Source of the DNA: Comamonas aquatica NBRC 14918
GTDB taxonomy: Bacteria; Pseudomonadota; Gammaproteobacteria; Burkholderiales; Burkholderiaceae_C
Reading direction: 5' to 3'
NCBI RefSeq assembly: GCF_000739875.1
Contig: NZ_BBJR01000024.1
Coordinates: forward strand, 103,935 to 167,934
DNA length: 64,000 nucleotides
Each line of letters opens with the position of its first letter. Positions within the stretch are counted from its first letter, which is position 1. This document shows, one piece after another, positions 38,574 to 52,898 of the stretch. The notes below the pieces were generated by a model. It was not told the DNA's origin. It saw only the letters and a list, made by a program, of their open reading frames with translations, and did no database searches. The translations under genes and the position numbers were made by a program.

Positions 38574-38928
38574 GGCGGTCTGGGTGGGCAGCCTGGGGGG
38601 GCTGCTCAAGACGGCGGGCCTGTTCGTGGCGACCGCCGTGGCCGAGATTGTGGGCTGCTACCTGCCGTGGCTGTGGCTCAAGCAAGGGGGCAGCGCCTGG
38701 CTGCTGCTGCCGGCCGCCGCCAGCCTGGTGGCCTTTGTCTGGTTGCTGACCCTGCACCCGGCCGCCGCCGGTCGGGTCTATGCCGCCTACGGCGGTGTCT
38801 ACGTCGCCGTGGCCATGGTCTGGCTGTGGCTGGTGGACGGCCTGCGCCCCACGGCCTGGGAATGGGCCGGTGTCGCCGTCTGCCTGTGCGGCATGGCCAT
38901 CATCGCCTTGGCACCGCGCCCGGTGTGA
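38566..38928 (+). CDS. YnfA/UPF0060 family membrane protein
   Basis: A 120-residue protein with four hydrophobic helices and the family motifs [37 protein letters not shown] and a [16 protein letters not shown] terminal helix. The fold resembles small DMT transporters; function is uncertain. The ATG at 38566 lies eight bases before the end of the GGDEF-EAL gene, so the two are probably translated in series. Confidence 0.9.
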   Translation: MSEAVWVGSLGGLLKTAGLFVATAVAEIVGCYLPWLWLKQGGSAWLLLPAAASLVAFVWLLTLHPAAAGRVYAAYGGVYVAVAMVWLWLVDGLRPTAWEWAGVAVCLCGMAIIALAPRPV

Positions 38929-39106
38929 GAACCCTCGCGGACCGTCAACTCCTGAATTGAGAGCTGAACGCGCTGGCTGCACCTGCGCAAAAGCCTTTTT
39001 TGTTACAAAGTCCGCGCCGAAGCCCGGGCGGCAGTTGTAAGCAGGCGCGTTATCATCGGCCTCTGGTTTCCACTGTTGCCACGTCTGCTTCTCCGACCCG
39101 ACCTCC

Positions 39107-42100
39107 GTGCGCCTTAATTCGATCAAGCTTTCCGGCTTCAAATCCTTCGCCGAACCCACCAACTTCCTGCTGCCGGGCCAGTTGGTCGGCGTGGTCGGCC
39201 CCAACGGTTGCGGAAAGTCCAACATCATGGATGCCGTGCGCTGGGTGCTGGGGGAGAGCAAGGCCAGCGAGCTGCGCGGCGAGAGCATGCAGGACGTGAT
39301 CTTCAATGGCACGACCCACCGCAAGCCAGCCAGCCGCTCCAGCGTGGAGCTGGTGTTCGACAACAGCGACCACCGCGCGGGCGGCCAATGGGGTCAGTTC
39401 ACGGAAATCGCCGTCAAGCGCGTGCTCACGCGCGATGGCAACAGCAGTTACTTCATCAACAACCAGCCGGTGCGCCGCCGCGATGTGCAGGACGTGTTCC
39501 TGGGCACCGGCCTGGGCCCGCGCGCCTACGCCATCATCGGCCAGGGCACCATCAGCCGCATCATCGAGTCGCGCCCCGAGGAGCTGCGCCTGTTCCTGGA
39601 AGAGGCGGCAGGTGTCTCTAAATACAAAGAACGCCGCCGCGAGACCGAAAACCGCCTGGGCGACACGCGCGAGAACCTGACGCGTGTAGAGGACATCCTG
39701 CGCGAGCTGAACGCCAACCTCGACAAGCTGGAAAAGCAGGCCGTGGTGGCGGCCCAGTACAACACGCTGCAGTCCAGCGTGACGCTCAAGCAGCACCAGC
39801 TGTGGTTCCTGAAAAAGCAGGACGCTGAGGGCGATCTGGCCAAGATCCGCCAGGAAGGTCTGCAGGCCGTCAACGAGCTGGAAAGCCGCATGGCGGAAAT
39901 CCGCCACATCGAGGCCGACCTGGAAGCCGTGCGCCAGGCGCACTACGAGGCCGGCGACCAGGTCAACCAGGCCCAGGGGCGACTGTATGAAGCCACGGCC
40001 GAGGTGGGCAAGCTGGAGGCCGAGATCCGCTACGTGGTCGAGGGCCGCCAGCGTGTCGAGCAGCGCATGCAGCAGCTGGCCGAGCAGATTGCCCTGTGGG
40101 CGCAGCGCAAGGACGATGCCGAGGCCGAGCTGGAGCACTTGGCCGCCAGCGGCATGGACGCCGAAGAGCAGGCCGAAATGCTGGCCGCACAGCTGGAAGA
40201 GCAGAGCCAGCGCCTGCCGGACCTCGAAGACGCGCTGCGCGCCACCCAGCACAAGGCCAATACCCAGCGCCAGCAGGTGGTGCAGGTGCAGCAGCAGATC
40301 CAGGTGCTGGCTGCCGAGCAGCGCAGCCTGAACGAGCAAACCCGCCAGCACGAAGCCCGGTTGGAGCGGCTGCGCAACGATCGCAATGCGCTGGCTGCCC
40401 CCGACGAAGATCGGCTGCAGCAAGTCAGCGCCCAGTACGCCGACGCCGCCGATATGGCCGAGATGGCCGAGGCGGTGCTGGTGGAGCTGCAGGACAGCGT
40501 GCCCCAGCTGGATGACGAGCGGCGCCAGCGCCAGCAGGCCCTGAATGCCGAAACGTCCAAGCAGGCCGAGCTGGCCGCGCGCATGGAAGCCCTCAAGGCG
40601 CTGCAGGAAAAAGTCAAGACCGATGGCAAGCTGCAGCCCTGGCTGGCCCAGCATGGGCTGGAAAGCCTGCAGGGCCTGTGGACCAAGATCCACGTGGAAG
40701 CCGGCTGGGAAAACGCCCTGGAGGCGGCCTTGCGTGAGCGCATGGGCGCGCTGGAAGTCAGCCGCCTGGACATGGTGCGCGGTTTCCTGGGGGCCGGCGC
40801 CAAGGATGCCCCGCCGGCGCGCCTGGCGTTTTACTCCCGGCCCGATGCCAGCATTGCGCTGACCAGCCAGAGTCTGCCCCTGCTGGCCGACCTGCTGCGC
40901 GTGACCGACGCGGGTCTCAAGGCCGTGCTCTGCGAATGGCTGGCCGGTTGCTACACCGCTGCTTCGCTGGACGAGGCACTGAGCCACCGGGCGCAGCTGC
41001 GGCCCGGCGACACCATCTATGTGCCCACCGGTCATGCCGTGACGGCGCACAGCGTGAGTTTTTATGCGCAGGATTCGGAGCAGTCCGGCCTGCTGGCGCG
41101 CGCCCAGGAGATCGAACACCTGGAAAAAGAACTGCGCGCCCAGGCCCTGATCAGCGAAGAGACCCGCACCGCCCTGGCCAAGGCCGAAGCCGCCTATGCC
41201 GATGCCTCGCAGCGGCTGGTCAGCGCGCGCCGTGAGGCCACCGAGGCCAAGCAGAGCGCGCACGAACTGCAGGTGGACATGCTGCGCCTGACGCAGCAGG
41301 CCGAGCAGGCGCGCGCGCGCACGGCACAGATCGAGGCCGACGTGGCCGAGGTGCAGGCTGCGGTGGACGAGTTGCAGGAGCGCGCCGTGGCCGCCGAGGC
41401 ACGCTTTGAAGAGCTGGACATGCAGTTGGCCGACAGCCAGGAGCTGCACGCCCAGCTGGACGACCGCGTGATCGAGGCCGAGCGCAAGCTGGCTGAAAGC
41501 CGGGAGCAGCTGCGCACGCTGGAGCGCCGCGCGCAAGAAGCCACGTTCAGCCAGCGCAGCATGCAGGCGCGCCAAGGTGAGTTGCAGCGCACCCTGGAGA
41601 CGGCCGAGCAGCAGACCAAGGCGCTGCTGGAAGAGCGCGAGCGCGCGCAGGCCGAGCAAGGGCGCCTGAACGATGCCGCAGCCCAGGGCGGGTTGCAGGA
41701 CGCGCTGGCGCTGAAGATGGAGCGCGAACAGGCCGTGGCCACCGCGCGCAGCGCCTATGAAGACCTGACCAACAAGCTGCGCGCCAGTGACGAGCGCCGC
41801 GTGCAGATCGAGCGCGCGCTGGACCCGATGCGCGCGCGCATCACCGAATTCCAGCTCAAGGAGCAGGCCGCCTCGCTGGGCAGTGCCCAGTACGAGCAGC
41901 AACTGGCCGACGCCGGGGCCGACCTGGCGGCGGTGGCGCAGTCCATCCTGGAAGGCAACGTCAAGCTGCACGGCCTGCAGTCTGAAATCGACCGCCTGCA
42001 CCGCGAGATCGCGGCCCTGGGCGCGGTCAATCTGGCAGCCCTGGAAGAGCTGCAGCTGGCCAAGGAACGCAAGACCTTCCTGGATGCCCAGATGGCCGAC

Positions 42101-42631
42101 CTGACCGAGGCCATGACCACGCTGGAAAACGCCATCAAGAAGATCGACAACGAGACGCGCGAGCTGCTGTCGGGCACCTTCAACACGGTCAACGAGCACT
42201 TTGGCCGCATGTTCCCCGAGCTGTTCGGTGGCGGGCAGGCCAAGCTGATCATCACCGGTGATGAAATTCTGGACTCCGGCGTGCAGGTCATGGCCCAGCC
42301 ACCGGGCAAGAAGAACCAGACCATCCACCTGCTGTCGGGCGGCGAAAAAGCCCTGACGGCGATTGCGCTGGTGTTCGCGATCTTCCAGCTCAACCCCGCG
42401 CCCTTCTGTCTGCTGGACGAAGTGGATGCGCCGCTGGATGACGCCAACACTGAGCGCTATGCCAAACTGGTGGCCAGCATGAGCAAGGGAACCCAGTTCC
42501 TGTTCATCAGTCACAACAAGATTGCCATGGAAATGGCGCAACAACTGATCGGTGTGACGATGCAGGAGCAAGGTGTCTCGCGCATCGTGGCCGTGGACAT
42601 GGAATCGGCCCTGTCCATGGCCCACGCCTGA
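39107..42631 (+). CDS. smc: Chromosome segregation protein SMC
   Basis: A 1174-residue condensin ATPase. Walker A is GPNGCGKSN (about 31-40), followed by the long coiled coil, a hinge from about 510 to 670 (WLAQHGLESLQGLW...), the second coiled coil, the signature LLSGGEKALTA (about 1072) and Walker B FCLLDEVDAPLDD (about 1100). It acts with ScpA and ScpB in DNA organisation; these are not in the window. The start is GTG at 39107, which gives MRLNSIKLSGFKSFAEPTNF; no upstream ATG in frame fits. It begins the smc-zipA-ligA cluster. Confidence 0.97.
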   Translation: MRLNSIKLSGFKSFAEPTNFLLPGQLVGVVGPNGCGKSNIMDAVRWVLGESKASELRGESMQDVIFNGTTHRKPASRSSVELVFDNSDHRAGGQWGQFTEIAVKRVLTRDGNSSYFINNQPVRRRDVQDVFLGTGLGPRAYAIIGQGTISRIIESRPEELRLFLEEAAGVSKYKERRRETENRLGDTRENLTRVEDILRELNANLDKLEKQAVVAAQYNTLQSSVTLKQHQLWFLKKQDAEGDLAKIRQEGLQAVNELESRMAEIRHIEADLEAVRQAHYEAGDQVNQAQGRLYEATAEVGKLEAEIRYVVEGRQRVEQRMQQLAEQIALWAQRKDDAEAELEHLAASGMDAEEQAEMLAAQLEEQSQRLPDLEDALRATQHKANTQRQQVVQVQQQIQVLAAEQRSLNEQTRQHEARLERLRNDRNALAAPDEDRLQQVSAQYADAADMAEMAEAVLVELQDSVPQLDDERRQRQQALNAETSKQAELAARMEALKALQEKVKTDGKLQPWLAQHGLESLQGLWTKIHVEAGWENALEAALRERMGALEVSRLDMVRGFLGAGAKDAPPARLAFYSRPDASIALTSQSLPLLADLLRVTDAGLKAVLCEWLAGCYTAASLDEALSHRAQLRPGDTIYVPTGHAVTAHSVSFYAQDSEQSGLLARAQEIEHLEKELRAQALISEETRTALAKAEAAYADASQRLVSARREATEAKQSAHELQVDMLRLTQQAEQARARTAQIEADVAEVQAAVDELQERAVAAEARFEELDMQLADSQELHAQLDDRVIEAERKLAESREQLRTLERRAQEATFSQRSMQARQGELQRTLETAEQQTKALLEERERAQAEQGRLNDAAAQGGLQDALALKMEREQAVATARSAYEDLTNKLRASDERRVQIERALDPMRARITEFQLKEQAASLGSAQYEQQLADAGADLAAVAQSILEGNVKLHGLQSEIDRLHREIAALGAVNLAALEELQLAKERKTFLDAQMADLTEAMTTLENAIKKIDNETRELLSGTFNTVNEHFGRMFPELFGGGQAKLIITGDEILDSGVQVMAQPPGKKNQTIHLLSGGEKALTAIALVFAIFQLNPAPFCLLDEVDAPLDDANTERYAKLVASMSKGTQFLFISHNKIAMEMAQQLIGVTMQEQGVSRIVAVDMESALSMAHA

Positions 42632-42660
42632 GTCAACGGATTACGGGACGAAGCAATTCC

Positions 42661-43842
42661 ATGAGTACCCTTCAAATCAGTCTGGCCGTGGTGGGGGTGA
42701 TCCTGCTGGGCCTGATCGTGGCCTACAACACCTGGACCCACCGGCGCAATGCCCCCAAGCGCGCGCAGCATGCAGACGGAGACATGCGCCTGGGCGAGGG
42801 GCATTCGCGCTTTGACCCGGCCCTGGACGGCGTGGATGTGACCGATCTGCCACCCAGCCACCGCGCGCCGGTGGTCGACCCCCTGCTGGATACCGCGCCC
42901 GCGCAAGAGGCGCAGGCCGGCATCTTGGCCGCCGACCCGGCGCTGGACGCTGCCCCGGCCACGGCCGCAGTGGATGGCGGTGCGGCCGTGGCCGTGTCGC
43001 CTGCGGCAGCGGCCGAGCGCAAGCTGGCGCTGGATGGCCTGATCGACGCGATTGCCCCGCTGCGCGTGGAGCACGTGGTCACCGGCGATGCCGCCCTGAT
43101 GGTGCAGCCCACCACGCGCCGCGCCGGCAGCAAGCAGTTCCGCATTGAAGGCCTGAACGCCGCGACCCAGGAATGGGAAACCGTGCGTGCCGGCCAGCGC
43201 TACACGGCGTTTCAGGCCGGGGTGCAGCTGGCCAACCGCCTGGGTGCGCTCAACGAGATCGAATTTTCCGAGTTCGCGGCCAAGGTGCAGGGCTTTGGCG
43301 ATGCGCTGAATGCCGCCGTGGACCTGCCCGACATGCTTCACGAAGTGGCGCGCGCGCGCGAGCTGGACCAGTTCGCCGGCGAGCACGATGCGCAGCTGAG
43401 CTTCATGCTGCGCCCGCGCCGCGCGGCCTGGAGCCCCGGTTACATCGAGCAGCACGCCGCGGCCGTCGGCTTCGTGCCGGCCACCATGCCCGGACGCATG
43501 CTGCTGCCGTCCGAAACGCCCGGCCATGCGCCGCTGCTGACCCTGGCTTACGACGCCCAGGCAGCCCAAGCCGACAACCTGGACCAGACGGCCGTGCACG
43601 AGGTCTGGCTGAGCCTGGATGTGCCCCAGGTGCCGCGCACCGAGGAGCCGTTTGCACGCCTGCGCCAGGTGGTGCAGGTGCTGTGCGAAGGCATGGACGG
43701 CATGCTGTGCGACCAGAACGGCTACCAGTTGCTGCCCCAGGTGCTGGATCCGATCGAGGCCGACCTGCAAAAGCTGTACGACAAGCTCGACAGCCGTGAA
43801 CTGTCGGCCGGCTCCATGCTGGCGCGCCGTCTGTTCAATTGA
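42661..43842 (+). CDS. zipA: Cell division protein ZipA-like, FtsZ-binding C-terminal domain
   Basis: Membrane-anchored division protein, 393 residues, one N-terminal helix (about 5-23, ISLAVVGVILLGLIVAYNTW). An Ala/Pro-rich linker (about 40-115) follows. The C-terminal domain resembles the FtsZ-binding ZipA fold. Betaproteobacterial ZipA is divergent and longer in the linker than in E. coli, so the call rests on topology, order (smc before, ligA after) and the C-terminal pattern. It is 29 bases after smc and six before ligA. Confidence 0.85.
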   Translation: MSTLQISLAVVGVILLGLIVAYNTWTHRRNAPKRAQHADGDMRLGEGHSRFDPALDGVDVTDLPPSHRAPVVDPLLDTAPAQEAQAGILAADPALDAAPATAAVDGGAAVAVSPAAAAERKLALDGLIDAIAPLRVEHVVTGDAALMVQPTTRRAGSKQFRIEGLNAATQEWETVRAGQRYTAFQAGVQLANRLGALNEIEFSEFAAKVQGFGDALNAAVDLPDMLHEVARARELDQFAGEHDAQLSFMLRPRRAAWSPGYIEQHAAAVGFVPATMPGRMLLPSETPGHAPLLTLAYDAQAAQADNLDQTAVHEVWLSLDVPQVPRTEEPFARLRQVVQVLCEGMDGMLCDQNGYQLLPQVLDPIEADLQKLYDKLDSRELSAGSMLARRLFN

Positions 43843-45951
<2,109 letters not shown>

Positions 45952-45953
45952 GC

Positions 45954-46937
45954 ATGACACTGGCCCGGCGCACCCCGAAGATTGGATTGGCGCTGGGCAG
46001 TGGCTCGGCACGCGGCTGGGCGCACATCGGTGTGTTGCAGGCGCTGGACGAAGCCGGCATCCGCCCCGATGTGGTCTGTGGCGCCTCGATCGGTGCTCTG
46101 GTCGGCGCGGCCTATGCCGCCGGCGAGCTGGAGCGGTTTGCCGACTGGGTGCAAAGCCTGGGCATGCGCGATGTCTTCGGCTTCATGGACTTCAACCTGT
46201 CGGGCGGCATGCTCAAGGGCGAGAAGCTGATCAGCTTCTGGCGCCGCAATTTCGCAGATTTCAACATCGAGGATTCGGCCCTGCCGTTTGCCGCCGTCGC
46301 CACCGACCTGCATTCGGGCGCCGAGGTCTGGCTGCGCCATGGCTCCATCGCCGACGCGGTGCGGGCCTCGATCGCGATGCCGGGCCTGTTCACCCCGGTG
46401 GTGCGCGAGGGGCGGCTGCTGGCCGATGGTGGCCTGGTCAACCCGGTGCCGGCCTCGCTGGCGCGCGCCATGGGCGCGGACATCGTCATCGCCGTGGATT
46501 TGAACGCCAGCTTGCTGCACCGCCACATGCACCCCCTGGGGGTAGTGGCGACGCAGCCCGACGAGACGGCCGGCCAGCCAGCGGAGGTGGTGGATGCGCA
46601 CAGCGCGGCCTGGGTGGCGCGCCTGCAAAGCCGCCTGCGGGGGCGGCGTGCCGGGCGCGCCACCCCGGCCAGCGATGCGATCCCCATTCCCTCGCTGCTG
46701 GATGTGGCGATGACCAGCGTCAACATCATGCAGATGCGCATCACGCGCAGCCGCATGGCGGGCGATCCGCCGGAGCTGGTGATCGCCCCCAGGCTGTCCG
46801 ACATGGGGCTGCTGGATTTTCACCGCGCCAAGGAGGCCGTGGCCGCGGGCTATGCCGCTGCGCAGGCCGCCCTGCCGGGCTTGCAGCATTTCGGCTGGAA
46901 GGCCGCGGTGGACAAGTCACCCCAGGAAAATTCTTGA
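45954..46937 (+). CDS. Patatin-like phospholipase (RssA/YchK family)
   Basis: A 327-residue serine lipase-like protein. The catalytic dyad is visible as GASIG (nucleophile, about 44) and ADGGLVNP (Asp, about 159), with the oxyanion GSGSARG (about 17-23). It lies two bases after ligA and is co-transcribed with it. Substrate unknown; RssA members are cytoplasmic esterases of uncertain role. Confidence 0.9.
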   Translation: MTLARRTPKIGLALGSGSARGWAHIGVLQALDEAGIRPDVVCGASIGALVGAAYAAGELERFADWVQSLGMRDVFGFMDFNLSGGMLKGEKLISFWRRNFADFNIEDSALPFAAVATDLHSGAEVWLRHGSIADAVRASIAMPGLFTPVVREGRLLADGGLVNPVPASLARAMGADIVIAVDLNASLLHRHMHPLGVVATQPDETAGQPAEVVDAHSAAWVARLQSRLRGRRAGRATPASDAIPIPSLLDVAMTSVNIMQMRITRSRMAGDPPELVIAPRLSDMGLLDFHRAKEAVAAGYAAAQAALPGLQHFGWKAAVDKSPQENS

Positions 46938-47127
46938 ACCATAGCAGTCGGCGCTTGCTGGTATTGCGCAAAACGCTGATTCGATGGTGAATCTCCGGCG
47001 CCTAGCGGCGGCGCACGGCACCCGCGCGGCCGGCCTTGCTCCAGTCGTAGGGTTCGCCATCGGGGGTGCGGCCGTTCTCCACCGCCGCCACGCCCAGGGT
47101 GCCGACTCTCTCGCTCAGGGCTGACGA
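46936..47127. repeat. 192-bp tandem duplication, copy A
   Basis: Copy A begins GAACCATAGCAGTCGGCGCT and is repeated with a few substitutions at 47128. The unit spans a dispersed-repeat element and the 3' third of the neighbouring minus-strand gene. Identity by eye is about 90%. The copy starts over the stop codon of the patatin-like gene. Confidence 0.8.
47002..47110 (-). pseudogene. Duplicated 3' fragment of the 94-residue gene
   Basis: Reading minus-strand, copy A encodes [20 protein letters not shown] and [13 protein letters not shown] followed by a stop at 47002-47004, matching the C-terminus of the gene at 47194-47478. It has no start, so it is a non-functional fragment. Confidence 0.75.
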
Positions 47128-47319
47128 GAACCATAGCAGTCAGCGATTGCTGGTACTGCGCAAAACGCCGATTTGATGATGAATGTCCGGCTCCTAGCGG
47201 CGGCGCACGGCCCCGGCGCGGCCGGCCTTGCTCCAGTCGTAGGGTTCGCCATCGGGAGTGCAGCCGTTCTCCACCGCCGCCACGCCCAGCGTGCCGACCA
47301 TCTCGCTCAGGTCGGACGA
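47128..47319. repeat. 192-bp tandem duplication, copy B
   Basis: Copy B lies immediately after copy A and contains the true 3' end of the 94-residue gene. It begins GAACCATAGCAGTCAGCGAT. Confidence 0.8.
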
Positions 47320-47478
47320 GATGCAGACATGGGCGTTGCGCGGGTCGGCGCGCAGGCTTTGGCAGTGGGCCAGCGCCTGGGTCATGGCGCTGTCGCTGTA
47401 GGCATGGCACTGCGGCACCCAGACAGGGGCTTCGGCAGCGGGCTGGGCGTTGTGCAGGTGAAAGACGACAATGCTCAT
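47194..47478 (-). CDS. Conserved small protein of unknown function
   Basis: A 94-residue protein starting [10 protein letters not shown], with no signal peptide or membrane segment, two internal Cys (PQCHAY and HCQSL) and a basic C-terminus ending AGAVRRR. I do not recognise a family. The open frame is clean, it has a convincing composition, and its 3' end has been copied by the adjacent tandem duplication. It is transcribed away from ygiQ. Confidence 0.6.
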   Translation of the reverse strand: MSIVVFHLHNAQPAAEAPVWVPQCHAYSDSAMTQALAHCQSLRADPRNAHVCISSDLSEMVGTLGVAAVENGCTPDGEPYDWSKAGRAGAVRRR

Positions 47479-47636
47479 GGTTGGATGAAGAGGCGAAAAA
47501 GGGAAGGCGGCACAGCCGGGCAGGTCTGGGTACGCCCAGCGTATCGTCTGGTTGCAGCGCTATAAGCCTACAGCCTCCAATGTTGGAGGGTCAAACGTAC
47601 ACTGGCGGGTTGAATTTTCCCGCACGAAATCCCTCG

Positions 47637-50138
<2,502 letters not shown>

Positions 50139-50154
50139 AGGCGCTGACCCCACC

Positions 50155-50179
50155 AGCCAGCGCTTGTGCTGGCTTTTTT
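50155..50179 (+). terminator. Intrinsic terminator after ygiQ
   Basis: AGCCAGC (50155-50161) pairs with GCTGGCT (50168-50174) around a six-base loop, followed by a run of T (50174-50179). It lies 17 bases after the stop. Confidence 0.8.
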
Positions 50180-50189
50180 GTGGGCGGCC

Positions 50190-52622
50190 TCAGTCGCGTG
50201 GTGCCGGGGTCGCGGTGGCCCGGCTGCGCTGCTGTGGGGCTTGGTGGGCGTGCTGGAAGTAGGTGGTGTCCAGCGGTACCGGCGTGGCGATGTAGTAGCC
50301 CTGGGCGTAGTCGATGCCCATGCTGCGCAGGGCGTCGAAGGTGGCCTGGTCGCCCACGAATTCGGCGACGGTGGATTTGCCCATGACGTGGCCTATGTGG
50401 CCGATGGCCTCCACCATGGCGAAGTTGCTGGGGTTCTTGAGCATGTCGCGCACGAAGCTGCCGTCGATCTTGAGGTAGTCCACGGGCAACTGTTGCAGGT
50501 ACCGGAAGCTGGCCATGCCGGAGCCGAAATCGTCCAGCGAGAAGCGGCAGCCGAGCTTGCGCAGCTCGGTGATCATGGCGATGGCGCTGTCCATGCTGGC
50601 GATGGCGCTGGTTTCGGTGATCTCAAAGCACAGCTTGTCGCCGGCGATGCCGAACTCCAGGATGCTTTGCCGGATGAACTCGGTGAGGTCGCTGTCCCCC
50701 AGGCTGGAGCCGGACAGGTTGATGGAGCAGGTGCGAATGTCGGCGCCTTGCGCCAGGTGCGTCTTCAGCAGTTGCAGGGCGTGCCGCACCACCCAGCGGT
50801 CAATCAGGTTCATCAGGTCGTAGCGCTCGGCGATCGGGATGAATTCGGACGGCGACAGCTGTTGCCCAGGGACATCGGACAGGCGCAGCAGCACTTCGAA
50901 GTGCACCCCCCCCTGGTCCTCGGGGTGCAGCGGGTAGACCGTCTGCGCAAACAGGGTGAACTTGTCTTCTTCCAGGCTGTTGCGCAGGCGTTGCACCCAT
51001 TCCATGTCGCCCTGGTAGCGCTGGAAGGCACGGTCATGCGGGTTGTAGACCGTGATGCGGTTGCGCCCGCTTTCCTTGGCGTGCTTGCAGGCGCTTTCTG
51101 CCATGCCCAGCAGGCTGGCCGGATCGCTGCTTTGCTGTGGGTCGATGTGCACCACGCCAATGCTGACGCCGGTGTGCAGGTTGTGCTGGCGCCACTGCAC
51201 GTTGAGATTGTGGATGGACTGGCGCAAGCGCTCGGCCGACTGCATCGAGGCATGGGGTGGGCAGTGGGTCAGCAGCACGGCGAACTCGTCGCCGCCCACG
51301 CGCGCCAGCACATCGCTTTCGCGCAGCACCAGGCGCAGTTGCTGGCAGACCTGGCGCAGGATCTCGTCGCCCGCTGCGTGGCCGTAGCTGGCGTTGATCA
51401 TCTTGAAGTGGTCCAGGTTCAGGTGCAGCAGGCTGGCCTGGTGCTTGCCCAGCACCTGCTGCAGGTATTTCTCGAAGGTCGCGCGGTTGTCCAGGCCGGT
51501 CAGCAGGTCGTGGCTTTGCTGCCATTGCAGCATGCGCATGTAGTTCTGCTCCTGCGAGACATCGTGCAGAACCACCACGGTGCCGGAATTTTCACCATCC
51601 AGCGTGGTGGCGCTGACGTGGACGGCCACGTTGTCGCCCGATGTGCGGCGGATCCAGTGCACGCTGTCGTCGCGACGTGGGGCCATTCCCGGCTGTTTGG
51701 GGCCTGCCAGGTGTTTGACCAGCACCTCGGTGGCAAACGGCAGGATGGTCTGGATGTCCTGGCCCAGCAGATGGCCTTGCGACAGGTCCAGCAGCCGCGA
51801 TGCGGAGGGGTTGGCGTAACGGATGCGGTGCTGCTCGTCCAGGTTCAGCACGCCGTCGCCCAATGCGGCCAGGGTGGTGCTGCTGCGCTGGCGCTCGGTC
51901 TCCAGCTTGCTGCTGGTTTTGCGGTTTTCGACAATCGCTTTCTGGATGGCGAGCCAGTGCATGGTGCACAGCAAGGCGGCGGTGAAGATGTTCACAAAGA
52001 TCAGCAGCCATTCCAGATCGCGGGCATTGCTGGCCAGCGTTGCGTTGAATTTCTTGGCCAGCGGGACCACGGTGGTGCTGATGTTGTTGATTTCTTCGTG
52101 CCAGGATGCAATCGTCTGGTCTGTCACCGGGCGCCCAGAGTTTCTGTGGTTGTAGATGTCCTTGCCCAACTGGTTGAGGGCTTGCACATGGGCATCGCCG
52201 CTGCGCCAGATCGTCAGCGTGGGTGCCAGCACGTCCAGGGTCCATACCCAGGGCAGTGCATACAAGAGCGTGTCGACGTCGTCCGGGTGGTTTTCTCCCT
52301 GCAACAAGCCGGTGCGGATGCGCGTGCTGTGGCGGTCGCCTTCGTCCAGTGCTTCACGCGCCTGGCCGACGCCCAGCGGTGTCGTCAGCGCATCCTGGAA
52401 ATCCAGAAAATCCTGGGTATTGCCAGTTTCTGCGTATTGGTTGAGGTGCAAGGCTGCCGCGTTGAATCCTTTGCTCCACAGGCTCTCGCCACCCACCACG
52501 ACGCGCACCGAGGTCATCAGCACGATGCTGATGCAGGCCACCAGCAATTGGACGCCAACAGCGGTGATGAAGAGCCAGCGTCGCCGGGTGTAGGCTTTGC
52601 TGGCAGAGGTCTGGCTTGGCAT
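50190..52622 (-). CDS. Membrane GGDEF-EAL protein with PAS domain
   Basis: An 810-residue cyclic-di-GMP signalling protein. TM1 (about 16-37) and TM2 (about 200-222) enclose a periplasmic sensor of unknown type. A PAS domain spans about 240-360. GGDEF is intact near 441 and preceded by an RESD inhibitory site. The EAL domain has EVL, SINLSG, EITETSA, DDFGSGMASF, KIDGSF and AEFVGD, so the catalytic residues are mostly kept. The ATG at 52622 was chosen over a TTG three bases upstream. It faces ygiQ across the terminator. Confidence 0.9.
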   Translation of the reverse strand: MPSQTSASKAYTRRRWLFITAVGVQLLVACISIVLMTSVRVVVGGESLWSKGFNAAALHLNQYAETGNTQDFLDFQDALTTPLGVGQAREALDEGDRHSTRIRTGLLQGENHPDDVDTLLYALPWVWTLDVLAPTLTIWRSGDAHVQALNQLGKDIYNHRNSGRPVTDQTIASWHEEINNISTTVVPLAKKFNATLASNARDLEWLLIFVNIFTAALLCTMHWLAIQKAIVENRKTSSKLETERQRSSTTLAALGDGVLNLDEQHRIRYANPSASRLLDLSQGHLLGQDIQTILPFATEVLVKHLAGPKQPGMAPRRDDSVHWIRRTSGDNVAVHVSATTLDGENSGTVVVLHDVSQEQNYMRMLQWQQSHDLLTGLDNRATFEKYLQQVLGKHQASLLHLNLDHFKMINASYGHAAGDEILRQVCQQLRLVLRESDVLARVGGDEFAVLLTHCPPHASMQSAERLRQSIHNLNVQWRQHNLHTGVSIGVVHIDPQQSSDPASLLGMAESACKHAKESGRNRITVYNPHDRAFQRYQGDMEWVQRLRNSLEEDKFTLFAQTVYPLHPEDQGGVHFEVLLRLSDVPGQQLSPSEFIPIAERYDLMNLIDRWVVRHALQLLKTHLAQGADIRTCSINLSGSSLGDSDLTEFIRQSILEFGIAGDKLCFEITETSAIASMDSAIAMITELRKLGCRFSLDDFGSGMASFRYLQQLPVDYLKIDGSFVRDMLKNPSNFAMVEAIGHIGHVMGKSTVAEFVGDQATFDALRSMGIDYAQGYYIATPVPLDTTYFQHAHQAPQQRSRATATPAPRD

Positions 52623-52898
52623 CAAGCGTACTCCCCGCAGTGGAAGGCCAGGGATGCACGGCGCCCGCTGCCAGCTTGGGCCGGCAGATGGGGGACTGGT
52701 GCATGGCCTCCAGGCAGAAACCTGCCATGGTGGATCGTGCGATGGTCATTGCTCGGCACTGGAAACTCCAGGGTGGGGGCCGTCTCGGGGATCGGGCGAT
52801 CCCAATCCGGGTCAGGCCACAGGGCGATGGAGATAGTTCGTTGCTTGCGCAAAGGCTCAGGTCATAGGTTCAAATCAATGCCTCCTGATTGACAAAGA

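Noticed and set aside
39053..42625. A 1190-codon open frame antisense to smc
   Set aside because: High G+C leaves stop-free shadow frames. The plus frame has all SMC motifs; the antisense translation has low-complexity His/Gln/Leu composition and no family.
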